Assembly: GCF_018476525.1 (NCBI RefSeq)
Contig: NZ_JAHCST010000038.1
Location: 1-64,000 of the forward strand
Length of the DNA stretch: 64,000 nucleotides
Direction of reading: 5' to 3'
DNA from: Acrocarpospora catenulata
GTDB lineage: Bacteria; Actinomycetota; Actinomycetes; Streptosporangiales; Streptosporangiaceae
Both the position numbers and the translations under genes were made by a program. This document shows positions 36,003 to 44,741 of this stretch, piece by piece (within the stretch, counting starts at the first letter, position 1; each line of letters opens with the position of its first letter). Under the pieces are notes generated by a model that did no database searches, was not told the origin of the DNA, and saw only the letters and a program-made list of their open reading frames with translations.

Positions 36003-38333
36003 CTAGCCGAGCAGGCGGCGGACCTGGGCGGGATGGATGGGCACCGAGGTGATCGCGTTCGGCCGGCCCAGCGCGTCGTCCACGGCGGCGGCCACGGCCG
36101 CGGCGACCGCCGTGGTGCCGCCCTCGCCCGCGCCCTTCACCCCCAGCGGGTTGATCGGGCTGGGCGCGTCCTCGGTGATCAGGGTCTCGATCGGGGGGAT
36201 CTCCAGGGCGGTGGGGATCAGGTAGTCCATGAACGTCGTGCAGAGCGGGGTGCCGTCCTCGGCGTACCGGAACTCCTCGTACAGCGCGCCGCCGAGGCCC
36301 TGCGCGACGCCGCCCGCGATCTGGCCCTCCACCAGGGTGGGGTTGAGCGCGCGGCCGACGTCGTAGCCGACGATGAACCGCTCGACGTGCGGCCGGCCGG
36401 TGCCCGGGTCGATCCGGACGACGGCGGCGTGCAGCCCGTACGGGTAGGTCATGTGGTCGGAGTGGAACCAGCCCTCGGCGGTCAGGCCAGGTGATTCCCC
36501 CAGCTCGGCCGCGCCGGACGGGTCCAGCAGGCGGGCGATCTCGGCCAGGGTGAGCGCCCGGGCCGGGTCGCCGGTCACCAGCACCCTGCCGTCCGCCAGG
36601 CCGAGGTCCTCGACCGGCACGCCGAGGGTGTGCGCGGCCACCCGGCGGGCCTTGCCCGCCAGTGCCCGCGCGGCGTTGGCGACCGCGGAACCGGCCATCA
36701 CGGCCAGCCGGGTGGCGAACGCGCCCCGGCCGTACTCGAACTGGTCGGTACGGCCCCGGACCACCCTGATCGTGTCGTGCGCGATGCCCAGCACCTCGGC
36801 GGCGACCTGGGCCAGCACGGTGTCCACGCCCTGGCCGACCGAGGACGCGCCGCAGGTCACGGTGACCGCGCCGGAGCTGTCCACCGAGACCCGGGCCCCC
36901 TCGTACGGCCCGATCCCGCTCTTCTCCACGAAGAACGCGAATCCGAAACCGGCCAGCTCCCCGGCCGCCCGCCGTTCCGCGACGCTCCGCCGCACGCCGT
37001 CGAGGTCGAACTTCTCCCACACCTTCGCGCGCAGCAGCGCATAGTCGCCGGAGTCGTGCACGAGGTGGGTGCCCATCGCCTGAATCGGCCGCTCGTACGG
37101 CATCGCCCCGGCCGGGATGAAGTTGCGCTCGCGCACCTCCACCGGGTCCAGCCCCAGCTCACCGGCGATCCGGTCGACCAGGCGCTCGCGGGCGAAGGTG
37201 CCCTCGTACCGGCCGGGCGAGCGGTAGGTCCCGGCCGGGGTCTTGTGGGTCAGCCGGACCTGGGCGCGGGCCCGGAAGTGCGGGATGCGGTACGGCCCCG
37301 GCAGCATCGAGGCGGTCAGCGAGGCCACCGTCGCGCCGTGGGTGCGCACGTAGGCGCCCTGGTCCAGGACGAAGGCGGCGTCCAGCGCCTCGATCTCGCC
37401 GTCCGGCCGGACCAGGGCCCGCAGGCGGTGGTGCTGCCCGCGGGAGTGGTTGGTGGCCACCAGGTGCTCCTGCCGGTCCTCGATCCACTTGATCGGGCGG
37501 CGCAGCCGTACGGCGGCCAGGGTGACCAGGACGTCCTCGGGGTAGAGCTCGCCGCGCGGGCCGAAGCCGCCGCCGACGTGGGTCTCCCTGACCTGCACCT
37601 GCCGGGGCGGCAGGCCGCACATGGCGGCGACCGCCTCCCGGTTCCAGAACGGCACCTTGGCCGCGCCGTCCACGATCAGCTGCTGCTCGGCCTCGTCATA
37701 GACGGCCGCCAGGCCGCGGCACTCCATCGGCACGCCGGTGTGCCTGCCGATCCGGGCGTCCGTCTCGATCACCCGCCAGCCGGGTCCTGGGGCGGCGAAA
37801 GCGGCGTCCACGTCGCCGTACTCCACGGTGAAGGCGGTGGCCTGGGAGTCCTGCGCGGGCAGCTCGACGTCCAGGCCCGCCGCCCAGGTGGCCTGCTCGG
37901 CGTCGAGCCAGGCCGTCGGTTCCGCGTCGGCGTCCAGGTGCGCGGGCAGCGGGTCGAGGTCCAGCCTGACCAGCTCGGCGCCGTCCTCGGCCAGGTAGGC
38001 GGAGGTGGCGAAGACCACGGCCACCGGTTCGCCGACGTACCGGACGATCCGCCGGGCCAGCACCGGCTGCCGGTAGGGCAGCAGGTCGGCCAGCGGGGTC
38101 AGCCGGAACCCGATGGCGGGCAGCTCGGCGATGTCGGCGTGGGTCCACGCGGCCACCACGCCGTCCAGCAGCAGCGCCGGGGTGACGTCGACCGAGCGGA
38201 TCCGGCCGTGCGCGATGGGCGAGCGCACCACCCGCATGTGCAACTCGCCCGGGCGGATGACGTCGGCGGCGAACCGGCCGGCGCCGCGCAGCAGCACCGG
38301 GTCCTCGATGCGCAGCGCCCGTGCCCCGATCAT
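36003..38333 (-). CDS. Molybdenum hydroxylase large subunit 1 (xanthine dehydrogenase family)
   Basis: A 776-residue molybdopterin-cytosine-dinucleotide type catalytic subunit. It shows RRIVRYVGEPVAVVFA, THVGGGFGPRGELYPED, PAGTYRSPGRYEGTFA and GVKGAGEGGTTAVAAAVAAA with the active-site glutamate. The CO dehydrogenase loop AYxCSFR is replaced by TYRSPGR, so this is not a form I CoxL. ATG 38333 overlaps the FeS-subunit stop as ATGA. It must pair with the single FeS and FAD subunits encoded just upstream. The substrate is unknown; an aldehyde or N-heterocycle is likely. Confidence 0.92.
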   Translation of the reverse strand: MIGARALRIEDPVLLRGAGRFAADVIRPGELHMRVVRSPIAHGRIRSVDVTPALLLDGVVAAWTHADIAELPAIGFRLTPLADLLPYRQPVLARRIVRYVGEPVAVVFATSAYLAEDGAELVRLDLDPLPAHLDADAEPTAWLDAEQATWAAGLDVELPAQDSQATAFTVEYGDVDAAFAAPGPGWRVIETDARIGRHTGVPMECRGLAAVYDEAEQQLIVDGAAKVPFWNREAVAAMCGLPPRQVQVRETHVGGGFGPRGELYPEDVLVTLAAVRLRRPIKWIEDRQEHLVATNHSRGQHHRLRALVRPDGEIEALDAAFVLDQGAYVRTHGATVASLTASMLPGPYRIPHFRARAQVRLTHKTPAGTYRSPGRYEGTFARERLVDRIAGELGLDPVEVRERNFIPAGAMPYERPIQAMGTHLVHDSGDYALLRAKVWEKFDLDGVRRSVAERRAAGELAGFGFAFFVEKSGIGPYEGARVSVDSSGAVTVTCGASSVGQGVDTVLAQVAAEVLGIAHDTIRVVRGRTDQFEYGRGAFATRLAVMAGSAVANAARALAGKARRVAAHTLGVPVEDLGLADGRVLVTGDPARALTLAEIARLLDPSGAAELGESPGLTAEGWFHSDHMTYPYGLHAAVVRIDPGTGRPHVERFIVGYDVGRALNPTLVEGQIAGGVAQGLGGALYEEFRYAEDGTPLCTTFMDYLIPTALEIPPIETLITEDAPSPINPLGVKGAGEGGTTAVAAAVAAAVDDALGRPNAITSVPIHPAQVRRLLG

Positions 38334-38821
38334 GGCAGCTCCTCGCCGCGCATGGCCCGGGCGGCGCACATCGTCGCGGTCAGAATGTTCTGGTATCCGG
38401 TGCAGCGGCACAGGTTGGAGGAGAGCACCTCGCGCAGCTCCGCCTCCTCCGCGTCCGGATGTTCCTCCAGGTAGCCGGCGACCAGCACGAGGAACCCGGG
38501 GGTGCAGAACCCGCACTGGAGGCCGTGGTTCTCCCAGAACGCCTGCTGCACCGGGTGCAGCCGCTCCTCGTCCGGAGCCAGGCCCTCCACCGTGCGCACC
38601 GAGCTGTCCTCGGCCTGGACGGCGAACATCAGGCAGGACCGGACCGGCTGCCCGTCCACCAGCACCGTGCACGCGCCGCAGACGCCGTGCTCGCAGCCCA
38701 GGTGGGTGCCGGTCAGGCCGCAGTCCTCGCGAAGCGCGTCGGCCAGGGTACGGCGGGGCTCGACCGCGATCTCGTACCGGTCGCCGTTGACGTAGAGGCG
38801 GAGGGGAATCGCGGACGTCAT
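38330..38821 (-). CDS. Molybdenum hydroxylase [2Fe-2S] subunit (CoxS-like)
   Basis: A 163-residue small subunit carrying two [2Fe-2S] clusters. The plant-ferredoxin-type cluster ligands are in GCEHGVCGACTVLVDG and the next cysteine at RSCLMF. The second cluster is in QCGFCTPGF and NLCRCTGYQNI. It passes electrons from the Mo site to FAD. It lies between the two large-subunit genes with ATGA overlaps on both sides, so it probably serves both. Confidence 0.96.
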   Translation of the reverse strand: MTSAIPLRLYVNGDRYEIAVEPRRTLADALREDCGLTGTHLGCEHGVCGACTVLVDGQPVRSCLMFAVQAEDSSVRTVEGLAPDEERLHPVQQAFWENHGLQCGFCTPGFLVLVAGYLEEHPDAEEAELREVLSSNLCRCTGYQNILTATMCAARAMRGEELP

Positions 38822-41220
38822 GGTGCGGTCCCTTTCTCGGTTCTGCGGACGTCGGTGCCGGTGCGGACGGCGGTCCTGACCCGGTGCGGGGTGGCGGGCA
38901 GGTGGAAGACGCCGAGGCCGAACGGCGCCAGCGCGTCGCTGACGGCGTTGGCGATGGCGGCGGGCGCACCGATGGTGCCGCCCTCGCCGACCCCCTTCGC
39001 GCCGGTGATCGACTCGGGGGAGCGGGTGTCCAGGTGCACGATCTCGATGCCGGGCAGCTCCGCGATGGTCGGCGGCAGGTAGTCCATCAGCGAGGTGGTC
39101 ACCAGCACCCCACGCTCGTCGTAGATCAGCTCCTCGTAGAGCGCGTTGGCCACCCCCTGCGCCACCCCGCCGTGGATCTGGCCGTCCACGATGGCCGGGT
39201 TGATCAGCCGCCCGGCGTCCTCGGCGACCAGGAACCGGGTGACCGACACCCGGCCGGTCAGCGGGTCCACTTCGACCTCGGCGACGTGGCAGGCGTTGGC
39301 GAACGTCCCGGACGGGTCGTACAGGCCGACCGCCTCCAGCGCGGGTTCGCCCTTGTCGGGGATGAGATGCGCGTTCAGGTAGGTGTCCCGGGCCAGCGTC
39401 GCCAGCGACACCCCCGTCTCGTCCCCCGCCCGTACGGCCCGGCCGCCGGTGAGTTCGATGTCACCGGGCAGCCCGCCCAGCCGGTCGGCGGCGAGCACCC
39501 GCAGCCGGGCGGCCAGCTCCCGGGCGGCCAGCAGCGCCGCCCCGCCCGCGATCACCATCGCCCGGCTGGCGAAACTGCCCCACCCGTACGGCGTGGCGTC
39601 GGTGTCGGAGGCGATCACCCGGACCGCGTCCGGCGCCAGCCCCAGCTCGTCGCAGACCAGCTGGGCCAGCGTGGTCCGCAGCCCCTGCCCGTGCGGGGAG
39701 GCCCCGATCCGCAGCGTGAGCGCGCCGGACGGGTCCATGGTCAGGACCACCCGCTCGTACCCGGGGGTGATCAGCGGCGCGGGCTCCCGGCCGAGCCGGA
39801 TCGGACGGGACCTGGCGGCGAAGGCGGGCGTGCCGTAGCCGGTGCGCTCGGCGAAGCAGGCGATGCCGAGGCCGAGGTAGCGGCCCTGGGCGCGGGCTCG
39901 CTCCTGCCGGTCCCGGAAGTCGTCCAGATCGGCCAGTTCGGTGGCCGCGCGCAGCGTCTCCAGGTGGGACGCCTGGTCCAGGACCAGGCCGCTGGGCGAG
40001 CGGTGCGGGAACTCCACGATCAGGTTCCGCTCCCGGATCGCGACCCGGTCAAGACCCAGCTCGGCGGCGGCCACGTCGAACAGCCGCTCCATGGCCAGCA
40101 CCTGGACCGGCCGGGACACGCCGCGGTAGGGCGCGATCGGGCACTTGTTGGTGGCGATCGCCCGGGACCGCACCGAGTACTCCCGCACCCGGTAGGCTCC
40201 CGGCAGCTCGGCCATTGCCATCAGCGGCTCCACACCCCAGGTCACCGGGTAGCAGCTGTAGGCCCCGACGTCGCAGACGAGGTCGCCGCGCAGAGCCAGC
40301 AGCTCGCCGTCGGCGGCGAAGGCGCCGGCGATGTCGTAGACCTGCTCGCGGCTGTGCCAGGCGGCCAGGAAGTTCTCCTCGCGGGTCTCCAGCCAGGCGA
40401 TGGACCGGCGCAGCCGCCGGGACGCCCAGACCAGGGCCACGTCCTCCCTGGCCAGCGCCATCTTGGCGCCGAAGCCGCCGCCCACGTCCGGAGCGACGAC
40501 CCGCAGATCGTCCTCGCGCAGGCCGAGGGCGTCGGCGATGCCGGTCCGGATGACGTGCGGCATCTGGGTGGTCACGTGCAGGGTGGAGCGCCCGCCGGCC
40601 CGGTCGTAGGCGACATGCGCGGCGCGGGCCTCCAGCGGCATCGCGCTCTGCCGGGCCGAGCTGACCTGGATCTCGACGATCCGGTCGGCCCGGGCGAAGG
40701 CCGCGTCGAAGCCCTCGGTGTGGATACGGCCGTCCACCACGGTGTTGGGGTCGCCGGGATACGCCACCGCGTGCACCAGCGGCGCGCCGGGGGCCAGCGC
40801 CTGCTCGGCGGAGACCACGGCGGGCAGCGGCTCGATCTCGATGTCCACCAGCTCCAGCGCGTCCTCGGCCGCGGCCTCGGAGGCGGCGATCACCAGGCCG
40901 ACCGGCTCGCCGACGAAGCGGACCATGTCTTCGGCCAGGATCGGGGTGTCCACCGCGACGAAGTCGGGCCGGTTCAGCACGGCCCTGATGGGCTTCACGC
41001 CGGCCAGGTCGGCCGCGGTGAACAGGGTAATGCCGGGTGGGGCGGTGACCGAGACCAGCCGCCCGGCGGCCACGCCGCTCCGGACGAACCGGGCGTGCAG
41101 GCAGCCCTGGTCGCGGGCGGCGATGTCGCCGACGTAGCGGCCCCAGCCGCGCACGATCGCCGGATCCTCCAGCCGGGGCAGCGCCCGGCCGGTCCAGGTC
41201 GGCGGCTCGGTCCCGGTCAT
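38818..41220 (-). CDS. Molybdenum hydroxylase large subunit 2 (xanthine dehydrogenase family)
   Basis: An 800-residue second catalytic subunit, clearly different from the first. It contains DMVRFVGEPVGLVIA, PDVGGGFGAKMALARED, IAPYRGVSRPVQVLAMERL and GAKGVGEGGTIGAPAAIANA with the catalytic glutamate. PYRGVSRP is the pattern of aldehyde or heterocycle hydroxylases rather than CO dehydrogenase. ATG 41220 overlaps the FAD-subunit stop as ATGA. Two large subunits sharing one S and one M subunit could hydroxylate two successive intermediates, or form a larger assembly. Confidence 0.92.
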   Translation of the reverse strand: MTGTEPPTWTGRALPRLEDPAIVRGWGRYVGDIAARDQGCLHARFVRSGVAAGRLVSVTAPPGITLFTAADLAGVKPIRAVLNRPDFVAVDTPILAEDMVRFVGEPVGLVIAASEAAAEDALELVDIEIEPLPAVVSAEQALAPGAPLVHAVAYPGDPNTVVDGRIHTEGFDAAFARADRIVEIQVSSARQSAMPLEARAAHVAYDRAGGRSTLHVTTQMPHVIRTGIADALGLREDDLRVVAPDVGGGFGAKMALAREDVALVWASRRLRRSIAWLETREENFLAAWHSREQVYDIAGAFAADGELLALRGDLVCDVGAYSCYPVTWGVEPLMAMAELPGAYRVREYSVRSRAIATNKCPIAPYRGVSRPVQVLAMERLFDVAAAELGLDRVAIRERNLIVEFPHRSPSGLVLDQASHLETLRAATELADLDDFRDRQERARAQGRYLGLGIACFAERTGYGTPAFAARSRPIRLGREPAPLITPGYERVVLTMDPSGALTLRIGASPHGQGLRTTLAQLVCDELGLAPDAVRVIASDTDATPYGWGSFASRAMVIAGGAALLAARELAARLRVLAADRLGGLPGDIELTGGRAVRAGDETGVSLATLARDTYLNAHLIPDKGEPALEAVGLYDPSGTFANACHVAEVEVDPLTGRVSVTRFLVAEDAGRLINPAIVDGQIHGGVAQGVANALYEELIYDERGVLVTTSLMDYLPPTIAELPGIEIVHLDTRSPESITGAKGVGEGGTIGAPAAIANAVSDALAPFGLGVFHLPATPHRVRTAVRTGTDVRRTEKGTAP

Positions 41221-42077
41221 CGCCGCGCGTCCAGGCCGAGCGCCCGGGGGACCAGGGCGCGGACGAGGTCCCGGCGGTAGGCCGGGTCGCCGTGCGCGTC
41301 GCCCGGCGGGTCGCAGTCGGCCGCGGCGGCTTCGGCCGCGGCGGTCACCAGCTCCGGCGACCAGCGTTCGCCGAGCAGGACCCGCTCGGCGGCGGCGCTG
41401 CGCAACGGCACCTCGGCCACCCCGCCCAGGCAGATCCTGGCCTCGGTGACCAGCCCCTCCTCGACCCGGACGGCGGCGGTGGCGGCCACGATGGCGAAGT
41501 CCCCCGCCCGCCGGGCGAACTCCGCGATGCCGGTGCGGTAGTGCTCGTCCAGCGCGGGCAGGGCGATCGAGGTGAGAATCTCGTCCGGGGCCATCGCGGT
41601 GGTGAAGACGGCCTGGAAGAAGTCCGCCGCCGGGATCACCCGGGTTCCCCTGGCCTGGCTGCGCACCGTCATCTCGGCGTCCAGCAGCCTGGCCACCAGG
41701 CACCACTCCGAGGCGGCGTCGCAGTGCGCGAGCGAGCCCCCGAACGTGCCCCGGGTGCGGATCGGCAGGTGGCCGACGTGGGCGGCGGCGCGGCGCAGCA
41801 GGCCGCCGAGCGGGCCGGGCAGCGGGTTGTGCTCCATCGCGTGGTGCCGGGTCAGCGTGCCCACCCGCACCCGGTCCCCGTCGCTCGCCAGGCCGGCCAG
41901 GCCGGGCACCCGGTTCACGTCGACGAGGCGGGCGGGGCGGGCCAGGCGGAAGTTCATCATCGGGATGAGGCTCTGACCGCCGGCCAGGATCTTGCTTTCG
42001 TCCGGGTCCTCGGCGATCGCCGCCAGCGCCTCGGTGAGGGTGCGTGGGCGGACGTACTCGAACGGGCTGGGCTTCAC
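41217..42077 (-). CDS. Molybdenum hydroxylase FAD-binding subunit (CoxM-like)
   Basis: A 286-residue medium subunit. FAD-binding motifs are ILAGGQSLIPMMNFRLA (~29-45) and TRGTFGGSLAHCDAASEW (~108-125), both typical of the CoxM/CutM family. It accepts electrons from the FeS subunit. GTG 42077 overlaps the nitrilase-family stop (GTGA). It is a single copy for two large subunits. Confidence 0.94.
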   Translation of the reverse strand: MKPSPFEYVRPRTLTEALAAIAEDPDESKILAGGQSLIPMMNFRLARPARLVDVNRVPGLAGLASDGDRVRVGTLTRHHAMEHNPLPGPLGGLLRRAAAHVGHLPIRTRGTFGGSLAHCDAASEWCLVARLLDAEMTVRSQARGTRVIPAADFFQAVFTTAMAPDEILTSIALPALDEHYRTGIAEFARRAGDFAIVAATAAVRVEEGLVTEARICLGGVAEVPLRSAAAERVLLGERWSPELVTAAAEAAAADCDPPGDAHGDPAYRRDLVRALVPRALGLDARR

Positions 42078-42919
42078 CAGGACTCCCCACGGTAGTTCAG
42101 GGAATAGACGTCCGTCCTGCGGTCCTCCCGGGGACGGATCGCCGGGCCGCGTACCCGGGCCGCGCGCACCGCCGCGATGTCGATCCGCACCAGGGCGGCG
42201 TCGGCCGCGGTGCGGGAGAGCGGACCGGCCAGCACCTCACCGTACGCGTCGCAGGCCACTGAACCGCCCAGGGTAGCCGGGCCCCCGTGCGAGGCTCCGG
42301 CCACCTGGGACACCGCGACCACGGCCACCTGGTCCAGGTTGGCCTGCGCGAGCACCGAGTCGACGTGGCGGGTGGCCCCGGCGACGGGGACGGTGCGGTC
42401 GAAACCCGCCACCCAGGCGGCGGGCGCGATCACCAGGTCGGCGCCCTGGAGGGAGAGGGCGCGCAGGACCTCCACGAACCGGAGGTCGTAGCAGACGCAC
42501 AGGCCGAGCACGCCGTACGGCGTCTCGCGGACCGGCAGGCCCAGGTCGCCGGGGGTGTAGACGCCCTTCTCCCGGTCGAACAGGTGGAGTTTGCGGTAGT
42601 GCAGGACCGGTCCGTCCCCGTCCACCGCCACGACCGTGTTGAACAGATCGTCGCCGTCGCGCTCGCAGAAGCCGTACACGACCAGACCTGCCCGGCCGGC
42701 GACCCGGGTGAAGGCGGCCAGGCTCGGCCCGTCGAGCGGTTCGGCGACCGTACGGGCGAGCACCGGATCGACGACGTAGCCGCTGACCGCCAGCTCCGGC
42801 AGGACCACCAGGTCGGCGCCCGCCTGGAAGGCCGCCGCGGCCCGGGTGGCGGCCAGGGCGCGGTTGGCGGCGACCTCGCCGGCCACCACGTCGATCTGCT
42901 CCAGCGCGACGGTGGTCAT
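42074..42919 (-). CDS. Nitrilase-superfamily carbon-nitrogen hydrolase
   Basis: A 281-residue amidase of the nitrilase superfamily. The Glu-Lys-Cys triad is visible in VVLPELAVSGY, HYRKLHLFD and GLCVCYDLRF. The family cleaves amides, carbamoyl groups or nitriles. Placed between the bicupin and molybdenum-hydroxylase genes with ATGA/GTGA overlaps, it should release ammonia from an amide intermediate made after ring oxidation and opening. Confidence 0.92.
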   Translation of the reverse strand: MTTVALEQIDVVAGEVAANRALAATRAAAAFQAGADLVVLPELAVSGYVVDPVLARTVAEPLDGPSLAAFTRVAGRAGLVVYGFCERDGDDLFNTVVAVDGDGPVLHYRKLHLFDREKGVYTPGDLGLPVRETPYGVLGLCVCYDLRFVEVLRALSLQGADLVIAPAAWVAGFDRTVPVAGATRHVDSVLAQANLDQVAVVAVSQVAGASHGGPATLGGSVACDAYGEVLAGPLSRTAADAALVRIDIAAVRAARVRGPAIRPREDRRTDVYSLNYRGESW

Positions 42920-43731
42920 CGCGTGGCGCCGGTCAGCGGCAGGGCGTCCACGTCCACCCCGGCGGCGCGCAGCATGTCGGTGTCCGCGGGGCAGGGGCCG
43001 CCGACGCTGACCACCCGCTCGCCCTGGTCGGCGGCCACCGCGTGCCAGTAGCCGATCTCGATGTGGATGGTGTCGCCGGGCCCGAATCGGAACTTCTCCC
43101 CGGTGGTCACGTTCTCCGCGGTGCCGTGCCCGGCCAGGATGTGGATGGTGTCCTCGGACTCGGCGTGCACGTGTTCCCGGTTGCGCTCGCCCGGCTCCAG
43201 GACGACGTAGTTCATGTTGGCGGTGACCGCCCCGGCGCCGAGCCAGACGACCAGCCGGGCATCGGCCGAGATGAACGGCACCAGCAGGCCCGGCCGGTCC
43301 CGGTGGTAGGTGGTCACGCCGGGCTCGGCGGGGGGTTCGGCGGGCGCGGTGCCGAGCGCCGGGTCCACTGGGCTGGGGCCGCCGACCAGCCGGGCTCCCG
43401 CCTCGGCCGCGAGTGTGTAGAGCGATCCGGCGCGGAGGTGCGCCATCGCGCCCTCGGCCAGCTCGTGACCGGCGGCGCGGCCCCCGGCCAGCTGTTCGGT
43501 GACCGTCACGGTGCCGCCGACGACGTAGTAGACGGCCTCGCCGGGATGGGCGAGCGCCCGGGTGGCGGCGCCCGGTCCCAGGTCGATGGCGTAGAGGCTG
43601 CGGCAGCGGGCGCCGGTGCCGGGTCCGATGATCTCTCGCCACGTGCCGCCCGCGACAAGGCCCAGGTCGGGGCCCCACTGGTCGGGGGAGACGACGCGCA
43701 TGCCCGGGGAGGTCTGGTGGTTCTGCGTCAC
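42916..43731 (-). CDS. Bicupin protein
   Basis: A protein of about 271 residues with two cupin domains. The first has AHPGEAVYYVVGGTVTV. The second has EPGERNREHVHAESEDTIHI and FGPGDTIHIEIGYWHAVA, with His/Glu metal ligands. Family members include (S)-ureidoglycine aminohydrolase and ring-cleaving dioxygenases, so it could be an enzyme or a sensor. The start is uncertain: GTG 43731 is chosen, with TTG 43752 and ATG 43701 also in frame and none with a good ribosome site. It is the first enzyme gene of the catabolic operon. Confidence 0.8.
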   Translation of the reverse strand: MTQNHQTSPGMRVVSPDQWGPDLGLVAGGTWREIIGPGTGARCRSLYAIDLGPGAATRALAHPGEAVYYVVGGTVTVTEQLAGGRAAGHELAEGAMAHLRAGSLYTLAAEAGARLVGGPSPVDPALGTAPAEPPAEPGVTTYHRDRPGLLVPFISADARLVVWLGAGAVTANMNYVVLEPGERNREHVHAESEDTIHILAGHGTAENVTTGEKFRFGPGDTIHIEIGYWHAVAADQGERVVSVGGPCPADTDMLRAAGVDVDALPLTGATR

Positions 43732-43806
43732 GCCAAGGACGATAGCATTCAATTGGATCGAACTTGTTAAGTGACGTTAAAATCCGTCATGACGGGACGA
43801 ACGGCA

Positions 43807-44400
43807 TCAGTCGATGTTGATCCACACCGCGACGGCCTCGTTCGCCCCGGAGTTGACGATGCGGTGCGGGCGGGCGGACGGGTAGGCGATCACGTCGCCC
43901 GCCGCCAGCTGGTAGATCTCACCGTCCAGCTCCACGGTGAGCGAGCCCGAGACCACCATGCCGAACTCCCGGCCGCGGTGATGGGTGGCCGCCGGGCCGC
44001 TCGCGCCGCCCGGCTCGTAGGTGTTGACCGCCATCTCGACCCCTGCCTGCGCGTCGCTGTGCGCCACCCGCCGGGTGGTGCCCTCCCCGGCCCGGATCAG
44101 GGTCTGCTCGGCCAGCCGGGTCACCGGCGATCCGGCGCCCTGGTCCGGCCGGTCGAAGAGGTCGTACATGTGCAGGCCGAGGGCGGAGGCCACCGAGACC
44201 AGCGTGCCGACCGAGGCGTTGGAGACGCCGCGCTCCAGCATGCTCAGCATGGAGGTGCTGATCCCCGTCCGCTCCGCGACCTCCTTGAGGGTCAGTCCCT
44301 GCCGGGAGCGCAGCTGCCGGATGCGGGCGCCCACCTGTGCCATGGTCTGGTCGGCGCTCTGCTGGTTCGGTGCGGGGAGAGCTGCGTCCGGCGCGTTCAA
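43807..44400 (-). CDS. XRE-family regulator with C-terminal cupin
   Basis: A 197-residue regulator. The HTH (RIRQLRSRQGLTLKEVAERT, then STSMLSMLERGVSNAS) lies at ~27-70, and a cupin sensor domain spans ~110-197 (HHRGREFGMVVSGSLTVEL, YPSARPHRIVN). Such XRE-cupin proteins usually sense a small molecule and control a neighbouring catabolic operon. It lies directly upstream of the bicupin gene on the same strand with a 75-base gap containing AT-rich sequence, so it probably controls the hydroxylase operon and itself. Confidence 0.92.
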   Translation of the reverse strand: MNAPDAALPAPNQQSADQTMAQVGARIRQLRSRQGLTLKEVAERTGISTSMLSMLERGVSNASVGTLVSVASALGLHMYDLFDRPDQGAGSPVTRLAEQTLIRAGEGTTRRVAHSDAQAGVEMAVNTYEPGGASGPAATHHRGREFGMVVSGSLTVELDGEIYQLAAGDVIAYPSARPHRIVNSGANEAVAVWINID

Positions 44401-44741
44401 GGGACCTCCGATCCAAGGGTGGGCGGGCAGCGCCCACGGTTTCAGCCACAGTGAACTGGGTCAAGCGGTCTGTGGCCATCCCGCTCTATAAGCGGTGATG
44501 TTGCGTTAACAGTGTGTAACGAAGTTTAAACAATCTTGTACGCCTTCAATCATAGTGAAAGATCAGGTCGGCTGGACGGGTGTGGGGGTGGGTGCCGATT
44601 TCAGTGGCACTGTAACTACTTCATAGATATTTAACGCGCGACTATTGCATAAATCGGCTCGCACGCCACATAGTGGCTCGCACGCAGCCCGTCGGGAAGC
44701 TGCCGGACCACCCCCACCTCCACTCCCGAAGGACGATGCAC
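44401..44741. other. Divergent promoter region between XRE regulator and sugar ABC operon
   Basis: A 341-base gap, notably AT-rich at about 44500-44660 (for example GTTTAAACAATCTTG). It should carry the promoters of the regulator and the sugar operon and the ROK operator. No clear operator palindrome or small gene was seen. Confidence 0.5.

Noticed and set aside
36003-42077. Aerobic CO dehydrogenase operon
   Set aside because: Gene types match (L, M, S, G), but neither large subunit has the AYxCSFR active-site loop and two different L subunits are present, so a different substrate is more likely.
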